A stretch of DNA of 46,015 nucleotides. Origin: PALSA-505 sp035308365 (GTDB lineage Bacteria > Actinomycetota > Actinomycetes > Streptosporangiales > Streptosporangiaceae). The DNA lies in the NCBI GenBank assembly GCA_035308365.1, contig DATGGU010000179.1, positions 1-46,015 on the forward strand, given 5' to 3'. How positions within the stretch are numbered: the first letter of the stretch is position 1; each line of letters starts with the position of its first letter. The position numbers were made by a program, and so were the translations under genes. Shown piece by piece: positions 9,866-17,904 of the stretch. The notes beneath the pieces are model-generated. The model was not told the origin of the DNA, searched no databases, and worked only from the letters and a program-made list of their open reading frames with translations.

Positions 9866-10684
9866 TCACGAAGAGCTGGCGCGCGCCCTGGGCGAGCGGA
9901 CGCCCGCGGCCAGCTCCGCCGCCAGGCCGGCCACGGCCGCGACCCCGGCCTGCTGGTCAGGCGCCTCGAGCAGCCGCTGCACGAACGCGGAGCCGACGAT
10001 CACGCCGTCGGCGTAGCTGCCCACCGTGGCCGCCTGGGCGCCGTCCCGCACGCCGAGGCCGACCGCGACCGGCAGGGTGGTGACGTTCCTGATCCGGCCG
10101 ACCAGCGCCGCCGCCTCGTCGCTCACCGCGTCGCGGACCCCGGTCACGCCCATCCGCGAGGCCGCGTAGACGAAGCCCCGGCATGCCGAGGCGATGCGCG
10201 CGATCCGCTCATCCGGCGAGCTGACCGCGGCCAGGAACACCGCGTCCAGGTCGTGAGCCTGGGCGGCGGCCAGCCACGGGCCGGCCTCCTCCGGGGGCAG
10301 GTCCGGAGTGATCAGCCCCGATCCCCCGGCGGCGGCCAGGTCGGCGGCGAACGCTTCGACTCCGTACCGGTCCACCGGGTTCCAGTAGGTCATCACCAGG
10401 ACCGGGACCCCGCCCCCGGCGACCACCTCCACCGTGCGCAGCACGTCGGCCACCCGGACCCCGCCGGTCAGCGCGCGGTGCACCGCCTCCTGGATGACCG
10501 GGCCGTCCATCACCGGGTCGGAGTAGGGCAGGCCAAGCTCCAGGATGTCGGCGCCCGAGCGGGCCATGGCCAGGGCGGCCTCGATGGCGCCGTCCACCGT
10601 GGGGTACCCGGCGGGCAGGTAGCCGATGACCGCCGCCCGGCCCTCGGCCGCCGCCTTCCCGAACGCGGTCCCGGCCGGGCTCAC
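9866..10684 (-). CDS. trpA: Tryptophan synthase alpha subunit
   Basis: The 272-residue TIM barrel cleaves indole-3-glycerol phosphate and passes indole to TrpB. Catalytic Glu49 (ILELGLPYSDP) and Asp60 (VMDGP) are both present at the classical numbering. The phosphate-binding loops GLGVRDG and GVIVGSAFV are seen near residues 210–235. The GTG start overlaps the trpB stop in a 4-nt GTGA, so translation is coupled. The length is normal. lgt follows 28 nt downstream. Confidence 0.97.
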   Translation of the reverse strand: MSPAGTAFGKAAAEGRAAVIGYLPAGYPTVDGAIEAALAMARSGADILELGLPYSDPVMDGPVIQEAVHRALTGGVRVADVLRTVEVVAGGGVPVLVMTYWNPVDRYGVEAFAADLAAAGGSGLITPDLPPEEAGPWLAAAQAHDLDAVFLAAVSSPDERIARIASACRGFVYAASRMGVTGVRDAVSDEAAALVGRIRNVTTLPVAVGLGVRDGAQAATVGSYADGVIVGSAFVQRLLEAPDQQAGVAAVAGLAAELAAGVRSPRARASSS

Positions 10685-11928
10685 CGGCCGCTCCCGTCGC
10701 CGTCACCCGCCAGGCCGAACCAGCGGGCCGCGGTGTCCATGTCCTTGTCCCCCCGGCCGGACAGGTTGACCAGCAGCAGGGCGTCCGGGCCGAGCTCGCG
10801 GCCCACCTGCAGCGCCCCGGCCAGGGCGTGCGCCGACTCGAGCGCTGGGATGATCCCCTCGGTCCGGCACAGCAGCGAAAAGGCCGCCATGGTCTGCACG
10901 TCGTCGATGGCCCGGTAGCTGGCCCGGCCGGTCTCGTGCAGCCAGGAGTGCTCGGGGCCGACACCGGGGTAGTCAAGCCCGGCCGAGATCGAATGCGTGG
11001 GCAGGGTCTGGCCGTCCTCGTCCTGCAGCAGGTAGGTGCGCATGCCGTGGATCACCCCGGCCGACCCGGCGACCAGCGTGGCCGAATGCCGCCCGGCCTG
11101 CACGCCCTCGCCGCCTGCCTCGCAGCCGATCAGCCGCACGTCCTCGTCCGGGATGAACGCGTGGAACGCGCCGATGGCGTTCGAGCCGCCGCCGACGCAG
11201 GCGATCACCGCGTCCGGCAGCCGCCCGGTGCGGTCGAGCACCTGCTGGCGCGCCTCCTGCCCGATGATCCGCTGCAGGTCGCGCACCATCACAGGGAAAG
11301 GGTGCGGGCCCATCACCGAGCCGATGCAGTAGTGCGTGGTCGCGACCGTGGACACCCAGTCACGGAAGGCCTCGTTGATCGCGTCCTTGAGCGTCCGGCT
11401 GCCGATGGTGACCGGGACGACCTCGGCGCCGAGCATCCGCATCCTGGCCACGTTGAGCGCCTGCCGCCGGGTGTCCTCCTCGCCCATGTAGACCACGCAG
11501 TCCAGGCCGAGCAGCGCACAGGCGGTGGCGGTCGCCACCCCGTGCTGGCCGGCCCCGGTCTCGGCGATCACCCTGGTCTTGCCCATTCGCTTGGTGAGCA
11601 GTGCCTGGCCGAGCACGTTGTTGATCTTGTGCGACCCGGTGTGGGCCAGATCCTCGCGCTTGAGCAGGACCCGGCAGCCGCCGGCCTCGGCGGCGAACCT
11701 GGGCGCCTCGGTCAGCGGCGTGGGCCGCCCGGCGTAGTCGCGCAGCAACCCGGCCAGCCCGGCCTGAAAGGCGGGGTCGGCCTGGGCGCTGGCCCAGGTC
11801 TCGGTCAGCTCGGCCAGCGCCGACATCAGCGCCTCGGGGGCGAACCGCCCCCCGAAGGGCCCGAAGTGCCCGGCCGCGTCGGGCTGGGTCAGCGTGGCCG
11901 GCCCGGTTTCCTGGGCACCGTTGCGCAT
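10681..11928 (-). CDS. trpB: Tryptophan synthase beta subunit
   Basis: The 415-residue PLP enzyme condenses indole with serine. PLP Lys101 lies in HTGSHKINN, Glu corresponds to ETGAGQHG near residue 125, and the phosphate loop is CVGGGSNAIG near residue 245. It is a TrpB1-type enzyme of ordinary length with the usual N-terminal FGPFGGRFAPE block. It sits 13 nt after trpC and overlaps trpA by 4 nt, giving the order trpC-trpB-trpA. Confidence 0.98.
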   Translation of the reverse strand: MRNGAQETGPATLTQPDAAGHFGPFGGRFAPEALMSALAELTETWASAQADPAFQAGLAGLLRDYAGRPTPLTEAPRFAAEAGGCRVLLKREDLAHTGSHKINNVLGQALLTKRMGKTRVIAETGAGQHGVATATACALLGLDCVVYMGEEDTRRQALNVARMRMLGAEVVPVTIGSRTLKDAINEAFRDWVSTVATTHYCIGSVMGPHPFPVMVRDLQRIIGQEARQQVLDRTGRLPDAVIACVGGGSNAIGAFHAFIPDEDVRLIGCEAGGEGVQAGRHSATLVAGSAGVIHGMRTYLLQDEDGQTLPTHSISAGLDYPGVGPEHSWLHETGRASYRAIDDVQTMAAFSLLCRTEGIIPALESAHALAGALQVGRELGPDALLLVNLSGRGDKDMDTAARWFGLAGDGDGSGR

Positions 11929-11941
11929 CTCTGAATCCTAT

Positions 11942-12751
11942 TTAACGCCGGTCACCGCGCAGTGCCGGATGGGAGCCGGCGGTGACGAGATCGGCCACGG
12001 CGGCGCGCGGGTCCTTCCCGGTCACCAGGCTCTCCCCGACCAGCACCGCGTCGGCGCCGGCCGCCGCATAGGCCAGCAGGTCGTGCGGGCCGCGCACGCC
12101 AGATTCGGCGATCTTGATGATGCCGTCCGGGATGAGCGGGGCGATCCGGGCGAACGTGCTGCGGTCCACCTCGAGCGTGGCCAGGTCCCTGGCGTTGACC
12201 CCGATCACCCTGGCGCCGGCGTCGACGGCCCGGTCCAGCTCTTCCTCGGTGTGCACCTCGACCAGCGGGAGCAGGCCGATCGACACCGCCCGCTCGACCA
12301 GCGAGACGAGCGCGTTCTGCTCCAGCACCGAGACCATCAGCAGGGCCATGTCGGCGCCGTGGGCGCGTGCCTCCCAGAGCTGGTAGGAGCCGACGATGAA
12401 GTCCTTGCGCAGCACGGGCGTCCGCACGGCGCTGCGCACCGCGTCCAGATCGGCCAGGCTGCCGCCGAACCGTCTGCCCTCGGTCAGCACACTGATCACC
12501 CGTGCACCACCGGCCGCGTAGTCCATGGCGAGTGCGGCCGGGTCGTCGATCGCCGCCATCCGGCCCCTGGATGGGCTGCCCCGCTTCACCTCGGCGATGA
12601 CGCACACGTCATCGCCGCTCAGCGCGGCCAGCGCATCTCGCGGTGACGGCGCACGCCGCGCCATCTCCTTCAGCCGGTCGAGCGCGACCTCCCGCTGCCG
12701 CTGCTCGAGGTCGGCGCGGACGCCTTCCAGGATGTCATCGAGCACGCTCAC
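11942..12751 (-). CDS. trpC: Indole-3-glycerol phosphate synthase
   Basis: The 269-residue barrel converts CdRP to indole-3-glycerol phosphate. Key residues are visible: Glu54 and Lys56 in IAEVKRGSPS, Lys116 in LRKDFIV, Glu165 in PLVEVHT, and Asn186/Arg188 in GVNARDL. AESGVRG and the GADAVLVGESL phosphate loop close the fold. The GTG start at 12751 shares GTGA with the stop of the response-regulator gene, so the two are translationally coupled. No trpF is nearby; the PriA-type HisA in this window probably supplies that step. Confidence 0.97.
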   Translation of the reverse strand: MSVLDDILEGVRADLEQRQREVALDRLKEMARRAPSPRDALAALSGDDVCVIAEVKRGSPSRGRMAAIDDPAALAMDYAAGGARVISVLTEGRRFGGSLADLDAVRSAVRTPVLRKDFIVGSYQLWEARAHGADMALLMVSVLEQNALVSLVERAVSIGLLPLVEVHTEEELDRAVDAGARVIGVNARDLATLEVDRSTFARIAPLIPDGIIKIAESGVRGPHDLLAYAAAGADAVLVGESLVTGKDPRAAVADLVTAGSHPALRGDRR

Positions 12752-13569
12752 GCGGTTCCGCTGTCCCCTCGGATCGGATGCCCTGCGTCCCTGATCGTAG
12801 CGGGAGCGTTCCGGCCGCCGGCCGCGGGGCCTACCGCCGCGGCCACAGGGTCCATCACATAGCCGACTCCGCGGACCGTCCGGATCCCGTTGCCCGGGCC
12901 GAGTTTCGCCCGCAACTGGGCGACGTAGACGTCCACGATCCGGTCGGTGGCCGCGCCGTCCTCGCCCCAGACCGCGCGCCGCAGCGCCTCCCGCCTGACC
13001 GCCCGCCCGGCGCTGCGCACCAGGTAGCTGAGCACGTCAAACTCGGTGCTGGTGAGCGCGAGGTCCACGCCGTCCAGGGTGGCCCGGGCGCGGGCAGGCT
13101 CCAGCCGGAGCCGCCCCGCGGTGTGCGTGGCGCCCGGGTCCGGCGGCGCACCGGCGGCCTGGGCCGCCCGGACCAGGGTCCGCACCCGGGAGACCAGCGT
13201 CCGCGGGGCGAACGGGCGGGCCAGGCAGGCATCCTGGCCGACGCCGATGTCCTTGGGCCGCAGGCCGAGCGCGGCCCGGGGCGCCTCGCCCGCGGTCAGG
13301 CAGATCACCCGGGCGCCCGGCCGGCCGCGGACCAGTTTGCGGATCTCCCTGGCGTCGAGCCCGGGCATGGTCAGGTCGAGCACGACGGCGGCGGCGCGGC
13401 TGCCGGTGAGCGCGGCGGCGGTCTGCCCTGGGGTGCTGACCGACTGAACCCGCAGCCCCTCCTTGACCAGGTAACGGCGGATGAGCTCGGCCACCGCGGG
13501 GTCGTGCTCGGCCACCAGGATCTCGGCTGTGCTCGATTGGCCGCAAAGACGCCCCGCGGATCCCGTCAC
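12748..13569 (-). CDS. Atypical OmpR/PhoB-type response regulator inside the trp operon
   Basis: I take GTG 13569 as the start, giving 273 residues, because it forms GTGA with the upstream stop; an ATG at 13632 would lie inside that gene. Residues 16–135 are a receiver: phospho-acceptor Asp65 (AVVLDLTMPG) and Thr92 (VICLTAG) are kept. The acidic pair is Glu21-His22 instead of Asp-Asp, and the conserved Lys is Arg118 (ARPF). Residues about 146–238 form a PhoB-type winged helix (LTSTEFDVLSYLV, VDVYVAQLRAKLG, IRTVRGVGYVM). No histidine kinase is in the window. Coupling on both sides suggests a role in tryptophan supply or its output. It may work without normal phosphorylation; that is inference. 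Confidence 0.88.
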   Translation of the reverse strand: MTGSAGRLCGQSSTAEILVAEHDPAVAELIRRYLVKEGLRVQSVSTPGQTAAALTGSRAAAVVLDLTMPGLDAREIRKLVRGRPGARVICLTAGEAPRAALGLRPKDIGVGQDACLARPFAPRTLVSRVRTLVRAAQAAGAPPDPGATHTAGRLRLEPARARATLDGVDLALTSTEFDVLSYLVRSAGRAVRREALRRAVWGEDGAATDRIVDVYVAQLRAKLGPGNGIRTVRGVGYVMDPVAAAVGPAAGGRNAPATIRDAGHPIRGDSGTA

Positions 13570-14294
13570 GGCTCTTCGCGGGGCGCGGCGGCGGACCCGG
13601 TCAGATCCTCGCCGCGGTCGAGCGCCTCCCACAGCGCCGCCGTGTCACCCTCGGGCGGGCTGGCCGGCGTGATCGCCGCCGCGGCTTCCCTGGGCTCGGC
13701 CACGCGGCGTTCCGGCTCGGCCACGTCGCGCTGCGGCCCGGACCGGTCGAACCTGGCCGACATGACCGGCCAGCTCCGGCCACGCCAGATGGTGATGAGA
13801 CCCATCATGATCACGATGACCGCACCGCTCATCGCGGCCTGCCGCCAGGCTTGGCCGTCCCATCCGGCACTGCTGACCGTGCCGATCAGCGGCAAGCTGC
13901 CGCCGGAGGAATTCCCGCTGATGGCGGAGTTGCCGCCGGGCACCGAGCCGGCCAGCCCGCCCGGGCCGGCCTGCCCGGCGGCGGCGAGCACGTTGATCGA
14001 TCCGCCGAGCACCACGGTGGTCCAGGCACCAAGGGCGGTCATGACCAGCCCGGCCGCCTGGCGGGCCAGGCCCCGGGTCGCGATGACCGCGGCCAGGCAG
14101 GCGACCGCGGCGAGCGCGAGCGCCCCGGCGGCCGGCCGGAGGCTCTGCCCGGACACCAGCAGCGACCCGGACGGCAGCGGCGCCGGGGCCTTGTAATACA
14201 CCCGGGCCCAGTGCTGGTGGAGGGCGAGCAGCACCAGCCCGGCGCCCAGGAGGCATGCGAAGATCGCGCCGCCGAACTCCCTGCGCGGCCGCAC
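13566..14294 (-). CDS. Tryptophan-associated transmembrane protein (TIGR02234/PF09534)
   Basis: From GTG 14294 the protein is 242 residues. No ATG is available in frame after the hisI stop. It has four predicted membrane segments: about 8–25, 55–72, 78–98 and 150–167. A Gly/Ser-rich outer loop lies between the third and fourth. The charged cytoplasmic tail ends with ALWEALDRGEDLT, a tail motif I associate with this family. These proteins sit in actinobacterial trp operons and are of unproven function. The gene starts 5 nt after hisI and overlaps the response regulator by 4 nt. In the related gene order trpE usually lies between hisI and this gene; here it does not. Confidence 0.85.
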   Translation of the reverse strand: MRPRREFGGAIFACLLGAGLVLLALHQHWARVYYKAPAPLPSGSLLVSGQSLRPAAGALALAAVACLAAVIATRGLARQAAGLVMTALGAWTTVVLGGSINVLAAAGQAGPGGLAGSVPGGNSAISGNSSGGSLPLIGTVSSAGWDGQAWRQAAMSGAVIVIMMGLITIWRGRSWPVMSARFDRSGPQRDVAEPERRVAEPREAAAAITPASPPEGDTAALWEALDRGEDLTGSAAAPREEP

Positions 14295-14299
14295 GCCGG

Positions 14300-14674
14300 C
14301 TACATTCCCCGCGCGGCCAGCGGGAGCACGCCGGTGTCGAAGCAGGTCCGGTCGCCGGTGTGGCAGGCGCCGCCGGCCTGGTCCACCTTGACCAGCACGG
14401 TGTCGCCGTCGCAGTCCAGCGCCACAGATATCACCCGCTGCCCGTTCCCGGAGGTGGCGCCCTTGACCCAGTACTCCTGCCGGCTGCGCGACCAGTAGGT
14501 GCACAGCCCGGTGGTCAGGGTGCGGTGCAGCGCCTCGTCGTCCATCCAGGCGAGCATCAGCACCTCGCCGGTGTCGTACTGCTGCGCGATGGCGGGAAAC
14601 AGCCCGGCCGCATCCCGCTTGAGCCGCGCGGCGATCTCGGGGTCCAGCCGTGACGGGCGAATGACGCTGGTCAC
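14300..14674 (-). CDS. hisI: Phosphoribosyl-AMP cyclohydrolase
   Basis: The 124-residue enzyme opens the adenine ring of PR-AMP in histidine synthesis. It shows the family blocks VLMLAWMDDEALHRTL, TYWSRSRQEYWVKGATSGN, the metal-binding DCDGDTVLVKV and the zinc cysteines of GGACHTGDRTCF. It is the stand-alone HisI form without a HisE domain. The start is GTG 14674 with GAGGAG upstream. It is the first gene of the run that includes trpC-B-A, and it is separated from the main his operon by three genes of mixed strand. Confidence 0.95.
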   Translation of the reverse strand: MTSVIRPSRLDPEIAARLKRDAAGLFPAIAQQYDTGEVLMLAWMDDEALHRTLTTGLCTYWSRSRQEYWVKGATSGNGQRVISVALDCDGDTVLVKVDQAGGACHTGDRTCFDTGVLPLAARGM

Positions 14675-14804
14675 GTGTGCTCACTCCTCTGCCGTTTGAA
14701 AAAGCATAGGACCTGAACGATGCCCGCCATCCCGGTGGTCACCGCGGACCGGTCGCGGGGGGCGCCCATTCCCCTGGCGGGCGCCGGCCCCTACTCTCTG
14801 TGCA

Positions 14805-15452
14805 ATGACGTACTCCCGGGATGAGCGACTCGCGCTGTGCGCCGCGCTCGATGAGGCCGGCCCGGACGCGCCAACCCTGTGTGATGGCTGGGCCACCCGT
14901 GACCTCGCCGCCCATCTGGTGCTGCGCGAACACCGCCCGGACGCCGCCGCTGGAATGCTGGGCGGCCCGCTGGCCAAGCACACCCAGCGGGTCCAGCAGG
15001 GGATCGCCGAGCGGACCCCCTACCCGCGGCTGGTCCAGATCGTCCGGGACGGGCCGCCGAGGCTGTCGTTCTTCGGGCTGCCCGGCATGGACGCGCGGGC
15101 CAACCTGGTCGAGTACTTCGTGCACCACGAGGACGTGCGGCGCGGCGCGCCCGGCTGGGAACCGCGCGAACTCGGCGCGGGCCTGGCCGAGGCGCTGTGG
15201 TCCCGGCTGGGCATGACCCGGCTGATCCTGCGCCGGGTGCCGGTCGGCATCGAGTTCGCCAGGGACGACGTGGCGGACGGCCAGACGCGGCACCGGATGA
15301 CGATCAAGACGGCCACCCCGGTGGTCACCGTGATCGGGCCGCCCGCCGAGCTGACCCTGTGGGCCCTGGGCCGCACCGGCGCCGCCCACGTCCGGCTGGA
15401 CGGCGCCGAATCGGCCATCCAGAAGGTGACCGCGTCCAACTGGCGGCTATAG
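14805..15452 (+). CDS. TIGR03085 family metal-binding (DinB/MDMPI-like) protein
   Basis: The 215-residue protein begins with the helix-bundle pattern of mycothiol-dependent maleylpyruvate isomerase-like proteins: LCDGWATRDLAAHLVLREHRPD at about residues 25–47. FFVHHED-like EYFVHHEDVRRG near residue 105 supplies further metal ligands (His45, His103 and neighbours, approximate). The C-terminal half is a sterol-carrier-like fold ending in GPPAELTLWALGR. TIGR03085 members are actinobacterial and are often found near hisI and hisF, as here. Their thiol substrate is unknown. It lies between divergent hisI and convergent aspS, with an 11-nt gap to aspS. Confidence 0.85.
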   Translation: MTYSRDERLALCAALDEAGPDAPTLCDGWATRDLAAHLVLREHRPDAAAGMLGGPLAKHTQRVQQGIAERTPYPRLVQIVRDGPPRLSFFGLPGMDARANLVEYFVHHEDVRRGAPGWEPRELGAGLAEALWSRLGMTRLILRRVPVGIEFARDDVADGQTRHRMTIKTATPVVTVIGPPAELTLWALGRTGAAHVRLDGAESAIQKVTASNWRL

Positions 15453-15463
15453 GGCTGGCGCCC

Positions 15464-16783
15464 TCATGGGCTCAGCCGGTGGATGTCGCGCGGGAACAGG
15501 GTGGCGCTGCGGACGTTGGCGGCGCCGGTGAGCCGGGAGGTCCAGCGTTCCAGGCCCATCGCGAAGCCGCCGTGCGGTGGCATGCCCGCGGCGAAGACGC
15601 CCAGGTAGCCGGCGTAGGGCCCGGGGTCCTCGCCGCGCTGGGCGAGCGCGGCCAGGTAGTCCTCGTGCCGGTGCAGCCGCTGGCCGCCGGTGACGATCTC
15701 CAGGCCGCGCAGCAGCAGGTCGAAGCTGTTGGAGTAGCCGGGGCGGCCGGGCTCGGGGTGGGTGTAGAACGGGCGCTTGGCCATCGGGTAGCCGGTGACG
15801 TAGAGGAACTCCGAGCCGTGCTCACGGACCGCCCAGTCCGACAGCCAGCGTTCGTGCGCCGGGGCCAGGTCCGGCTCGCCGCGCGGGTCTTCGCCCGTTT
15901 CCCTGGCCATCAGCTCCTGGGCCTCGGCGATGTGGATCTCGGGGATCCGGGCCGGCACCTCGGGCAGCTTGGCGCCGAGCAGTTCGATCGCGGCGCTGGC
16001 CCGGTCAGAGATGGTGGCCACCATGCCCGCCGTGACCTCGGTGAGCACCGCCATCACGTCGTGGTGGTCCTCGATGAACCCGAACTCGGCGTCCAGGCTG
16101 AGATACTGAGCCAGGTGGCGGGCGGTGTCGTGCGGCTCGGCCCGGAAGGCGGGGGCGGTCTCGTAGACCCGCTCGAACACGCCCACCATGGCCTGCTTGT
16201 AGAACTGTGGCGACTGGGCCAGGTAGGCCCGCTGGCCGAAGTAGTCGATGCCGAACACGTTCGCCCCGGACTCGGTCGCCGACCGCACGATCTTGGGTGT
16301 GCTTATCTCGGTGAAGCCGAGCCCGTCCAGCGTGGCCCGGAACCCGGCGACGGCGGCCGCGCTGATCTCGAACGGCGCGCGCAGCAGCGGGTGCCGCAGG
16401 CTGGCCGGAGCGTTGTCCAGGATGGTGGGCAGGCTGGCGGTGACCGTGGGCCGGTACAGGTCGAACGGCGGCCGGGCCGCCGGGCCCGACAGCGGCGTGA
16501 TCACCGGCCGGACCAGCTCCGCCCCGCCGGGCGCCTGGTCGCTGGCGGCCACCGTGCCGGTGACGGACAGGACGGTTTCCTCGGCGAACCCGGCCGCCGC
16601 CGCTATCTCGTCCGGAGCGGCCAGGACCACCTGGGCCAGGCCGGACCGGTCGCGGATGACCAGGAACGTCATGGACTTGAGCGGCCGGCGGCGGTGCAGC
16701 CAGCCAGCGATGCGGATCCGCTCACCGGCGTGCGCGGGCACGTCGGCGGCCATGACACGGACAGCAGGGACACGAGAGATCAT
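15464..16783 (-). CDS. aspS: Archaeal-type (probably non-discriminating) aspartyl-tRNA synthetase
   Basis: The 439-residue class IIb enzyme charges tRNA(Asp), and possibly tRNA(Asn), with aspartate. It has an N-terminal OB fold (IRIAGWLHRRR), motif 2 FRAEPHDTARHLAQYLSLDAE and motif 3 GGFAMGLERWTSRL. It lacks the bacterial GAD insertion domain, which makes it the short archaeal type (about 430 residues, TIGR00458-like). His30 occupies the OB-fold position where discriminating archaeal enzymes tend to have Trp, a weak hint of relaxed specificity. Start ATG 16783 is chosen because GGAAGGAG lies just upstream and a T-box leader occupies the region beyond. The bacterial-type AspRS is not in this window. 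Confidence 0.9.
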   Translation of the reverse strand: MISRVPAVRVMAADVPAHAGERIRIAGWLHRRRPLKSMTFLVIRDRSGLAQVVLAAPDEIAAAAGFAEETVLSVTGTVAASDQAPGGAELVRPVITPLSGPAARPPFDLYRPTVTASLPTILDNAPASLRHPLLRAPFEISAAAVAGFRATLDGLGFTEISTPKIVRSATESGANVFGIDYFGQRAYLAQSPQFYKQAMVGVFERVYETAPAFRAEPHDTARHLAQYLSLDAEFGFIEDHHDVMAVLTEVTAGMVATISDRASAAIELLGAKLPEVPARIPEIHIAEAQELMARETGEDPRGEPDLAPAHERWLSDWAVREHGSEFLYVTGYPMAKRPFYTHPEPGRPGYSNSFDLLLRGLEIVTGGQRLHRHEDYLAALAQRGEDPGPYAGYLGVFAAGMPPHGGFAMGLERWTSRLTGAANVRSATLFPRDIHRLSP

Positions 16784-17065
16784 CGCACTCCTTCCCGGGA
16801 TGCCTGATCCCCTCGGAGTGCGGGCGAGAAGGGAGACTCGCTGTGCCACCGCACCTTCGCCGCCGCCTGGCTGGCAAGCGGCCTCTGCGGGCCCGGTGAC
16901 GGGGGCTAACCGGCGGGGCATGGGGCAGGCCGCTGGCCGCGGCCGCCGTTCCTCCCCGCACTCGGGAGGGTCTTCGCCACAGGGCGCGAGTCCGCCTTCA
17001 CAGCTCCCGGCGGCTCTCTGTGTTCGGATGAACAGTGCTCGCGTGCTCCTGCGCTACTCGTCTCC
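16784..17065 (-). promoter_or_regulatory. Asp-specific T-box riboswitch controlling aspS translation
   Basis: Reading the minus strand, GACGAGTAGC (17062–17053) is the stem I base with its AGTA. AGAGAGCCGCC followed by GTGAAGGCGG is the distal stem I. GCGAAGAC (to 16970) presents the specifier GAC (Asp, 16972–16970). The T-box GCGGTGGCACAGCG (16852–16839) carries TGGC, whose C pairs with the G73 discriminator of tRNA(Asp). CGCACTCC (16822–16815) is perfectly complementary to GGAGTGCG (16791–16784), which contains the aspS ribosome site. The same CCGCAC can pair with GTGCGG of the T-box. Uncharged tRNA(Asp) should therefore free the ribosome site: translational, not terminator, control. This region holds no protein gene. 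Confidence 0.85.
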
Positions 17066-17112
17066 GTCAGCGCGTTACCATCCAGGATACTGGCACGGGA
17101 GGAGAAGCTTTC

Positions 17113-17898
17113 ATGCACGCACTCGGCGTTGACATCGGCGGTACCGGGATCAAGGCCGCTCCGGTGGACGTGGCGGCGGGCAAGCTGCTGGAGGCGCGGC
17201 AGAAGATCGCCACCCCGCACCCGGCGACCCCGCAGGCGGTCGCGGACGTGGTGACCCAGCTGGTCAAGGCGTTCGGCTGGTCCGGGCCGGTGGGCATCAC
17301 GTTCCCCGGCGTGGTCGTGGACGGCGTCACCCGGACCGCGGCCAACGTGGACCACGGCTGGATCGGCCTGGACGCGCGGTCGCTGCTGGCCAAGGCCACC
17401 GGCCAGGACGTCAGCGTGATCAACGACGCGGACGCCGCCGGGATGGCGGAGATGGAGTTCGGCGCGGGCAAGAACGTGGCCAGCACCGTGCTCATGCTGA
17501 CACTGGGCACCGGGATCGGCAGTGCGCTGTTCATCGACGGCATCCTGGTGCCGAACACCGAGTTCGGCCACATCGAGATCCGGGGCAAGGACGCGGAGAA
17601 GCGGGCGTCCGAGATCGTCCGGGAGACGCACGACCTGAGCTGGGGCAAGTGGGCGGGCCGGGTGGATGAGTACCTGCGGCACATGGAGGCGCTGCTGTCG
17701 CCCAGCCTGTTCATCATCGGCGGCGGGATCAGCAAGGAGTCGAAGAAGTTCTTTCCGCTGCTGACCGGGATCAAGGCGCGGATCGAGCCCGCGCACCTGC
17801 TCAACGATGCCGGGATCGTCGGCGCGGCCATGCACGCGCATCCCGGATACACCCGGTACAAGCGCGGCGGCGGGAACGAGACCGCCAGCGCGGGCTGA
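17113..17898 (+). CDS. ppgK: Polyphosphate glucokinase
   Basis: The 261-residue ROK-family kinase phosphorylates glucose using polyphosphate (and usually ATP). It shows GVDIGGTGIKAAPVD at the N-terminus, catalytic Asp105 in INDADAAGMAEMEFG, the phosphate loop TLGTGIGSALF and FIIGGGISK. Sequence and length match actinobacterial PpgK. ATG 17113 is supported by GGGAGGAGA eight bases upstream. It is divergent from the aspS T-box leader, so the two promoters must overlap in about 50 bp. The 3' end converges on hisF with a 6-nt gap. Confidence 0.95.
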   Translation: MHALGVDIGGTGIKAAPVDVAAGKLLEARQKIATPHPATPQAVADVVTQLVKAFGWSGPVGITFPGVVVDGVTRTAANVDHGWIGLDARSLLAKATGQDVSVINDADAAGMAEMEFGAGKNVASTVLMLTLGTGIGSALFIDGILVPNTEFGHIEIRGKDAEKRASEIVRETHDLSWGKWAGRVDEYLRHMEALLSPSLFIIGGGISKESKKFFPLLTGIKARIEPAHLLNDAGIVGAAMHAHPGYTRYKRGGGNETASAG

Positions 17899-17904
17899 CG
17901 GGTT

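Noticed and set aside
12748..14294. A two-component pair formed by the response regulator and the preceding membrane protein
   Set aside because: The membrane protein has no kinase H-box or ATPase domain; it is the Trp-associated membrane family.
16784..16921. A 46-residue N-terminal extension of AspRS
   Set aside because: It would translate the T-box and its anti-ribosome-site; the ATG at 16783 has the proper ribosome site.
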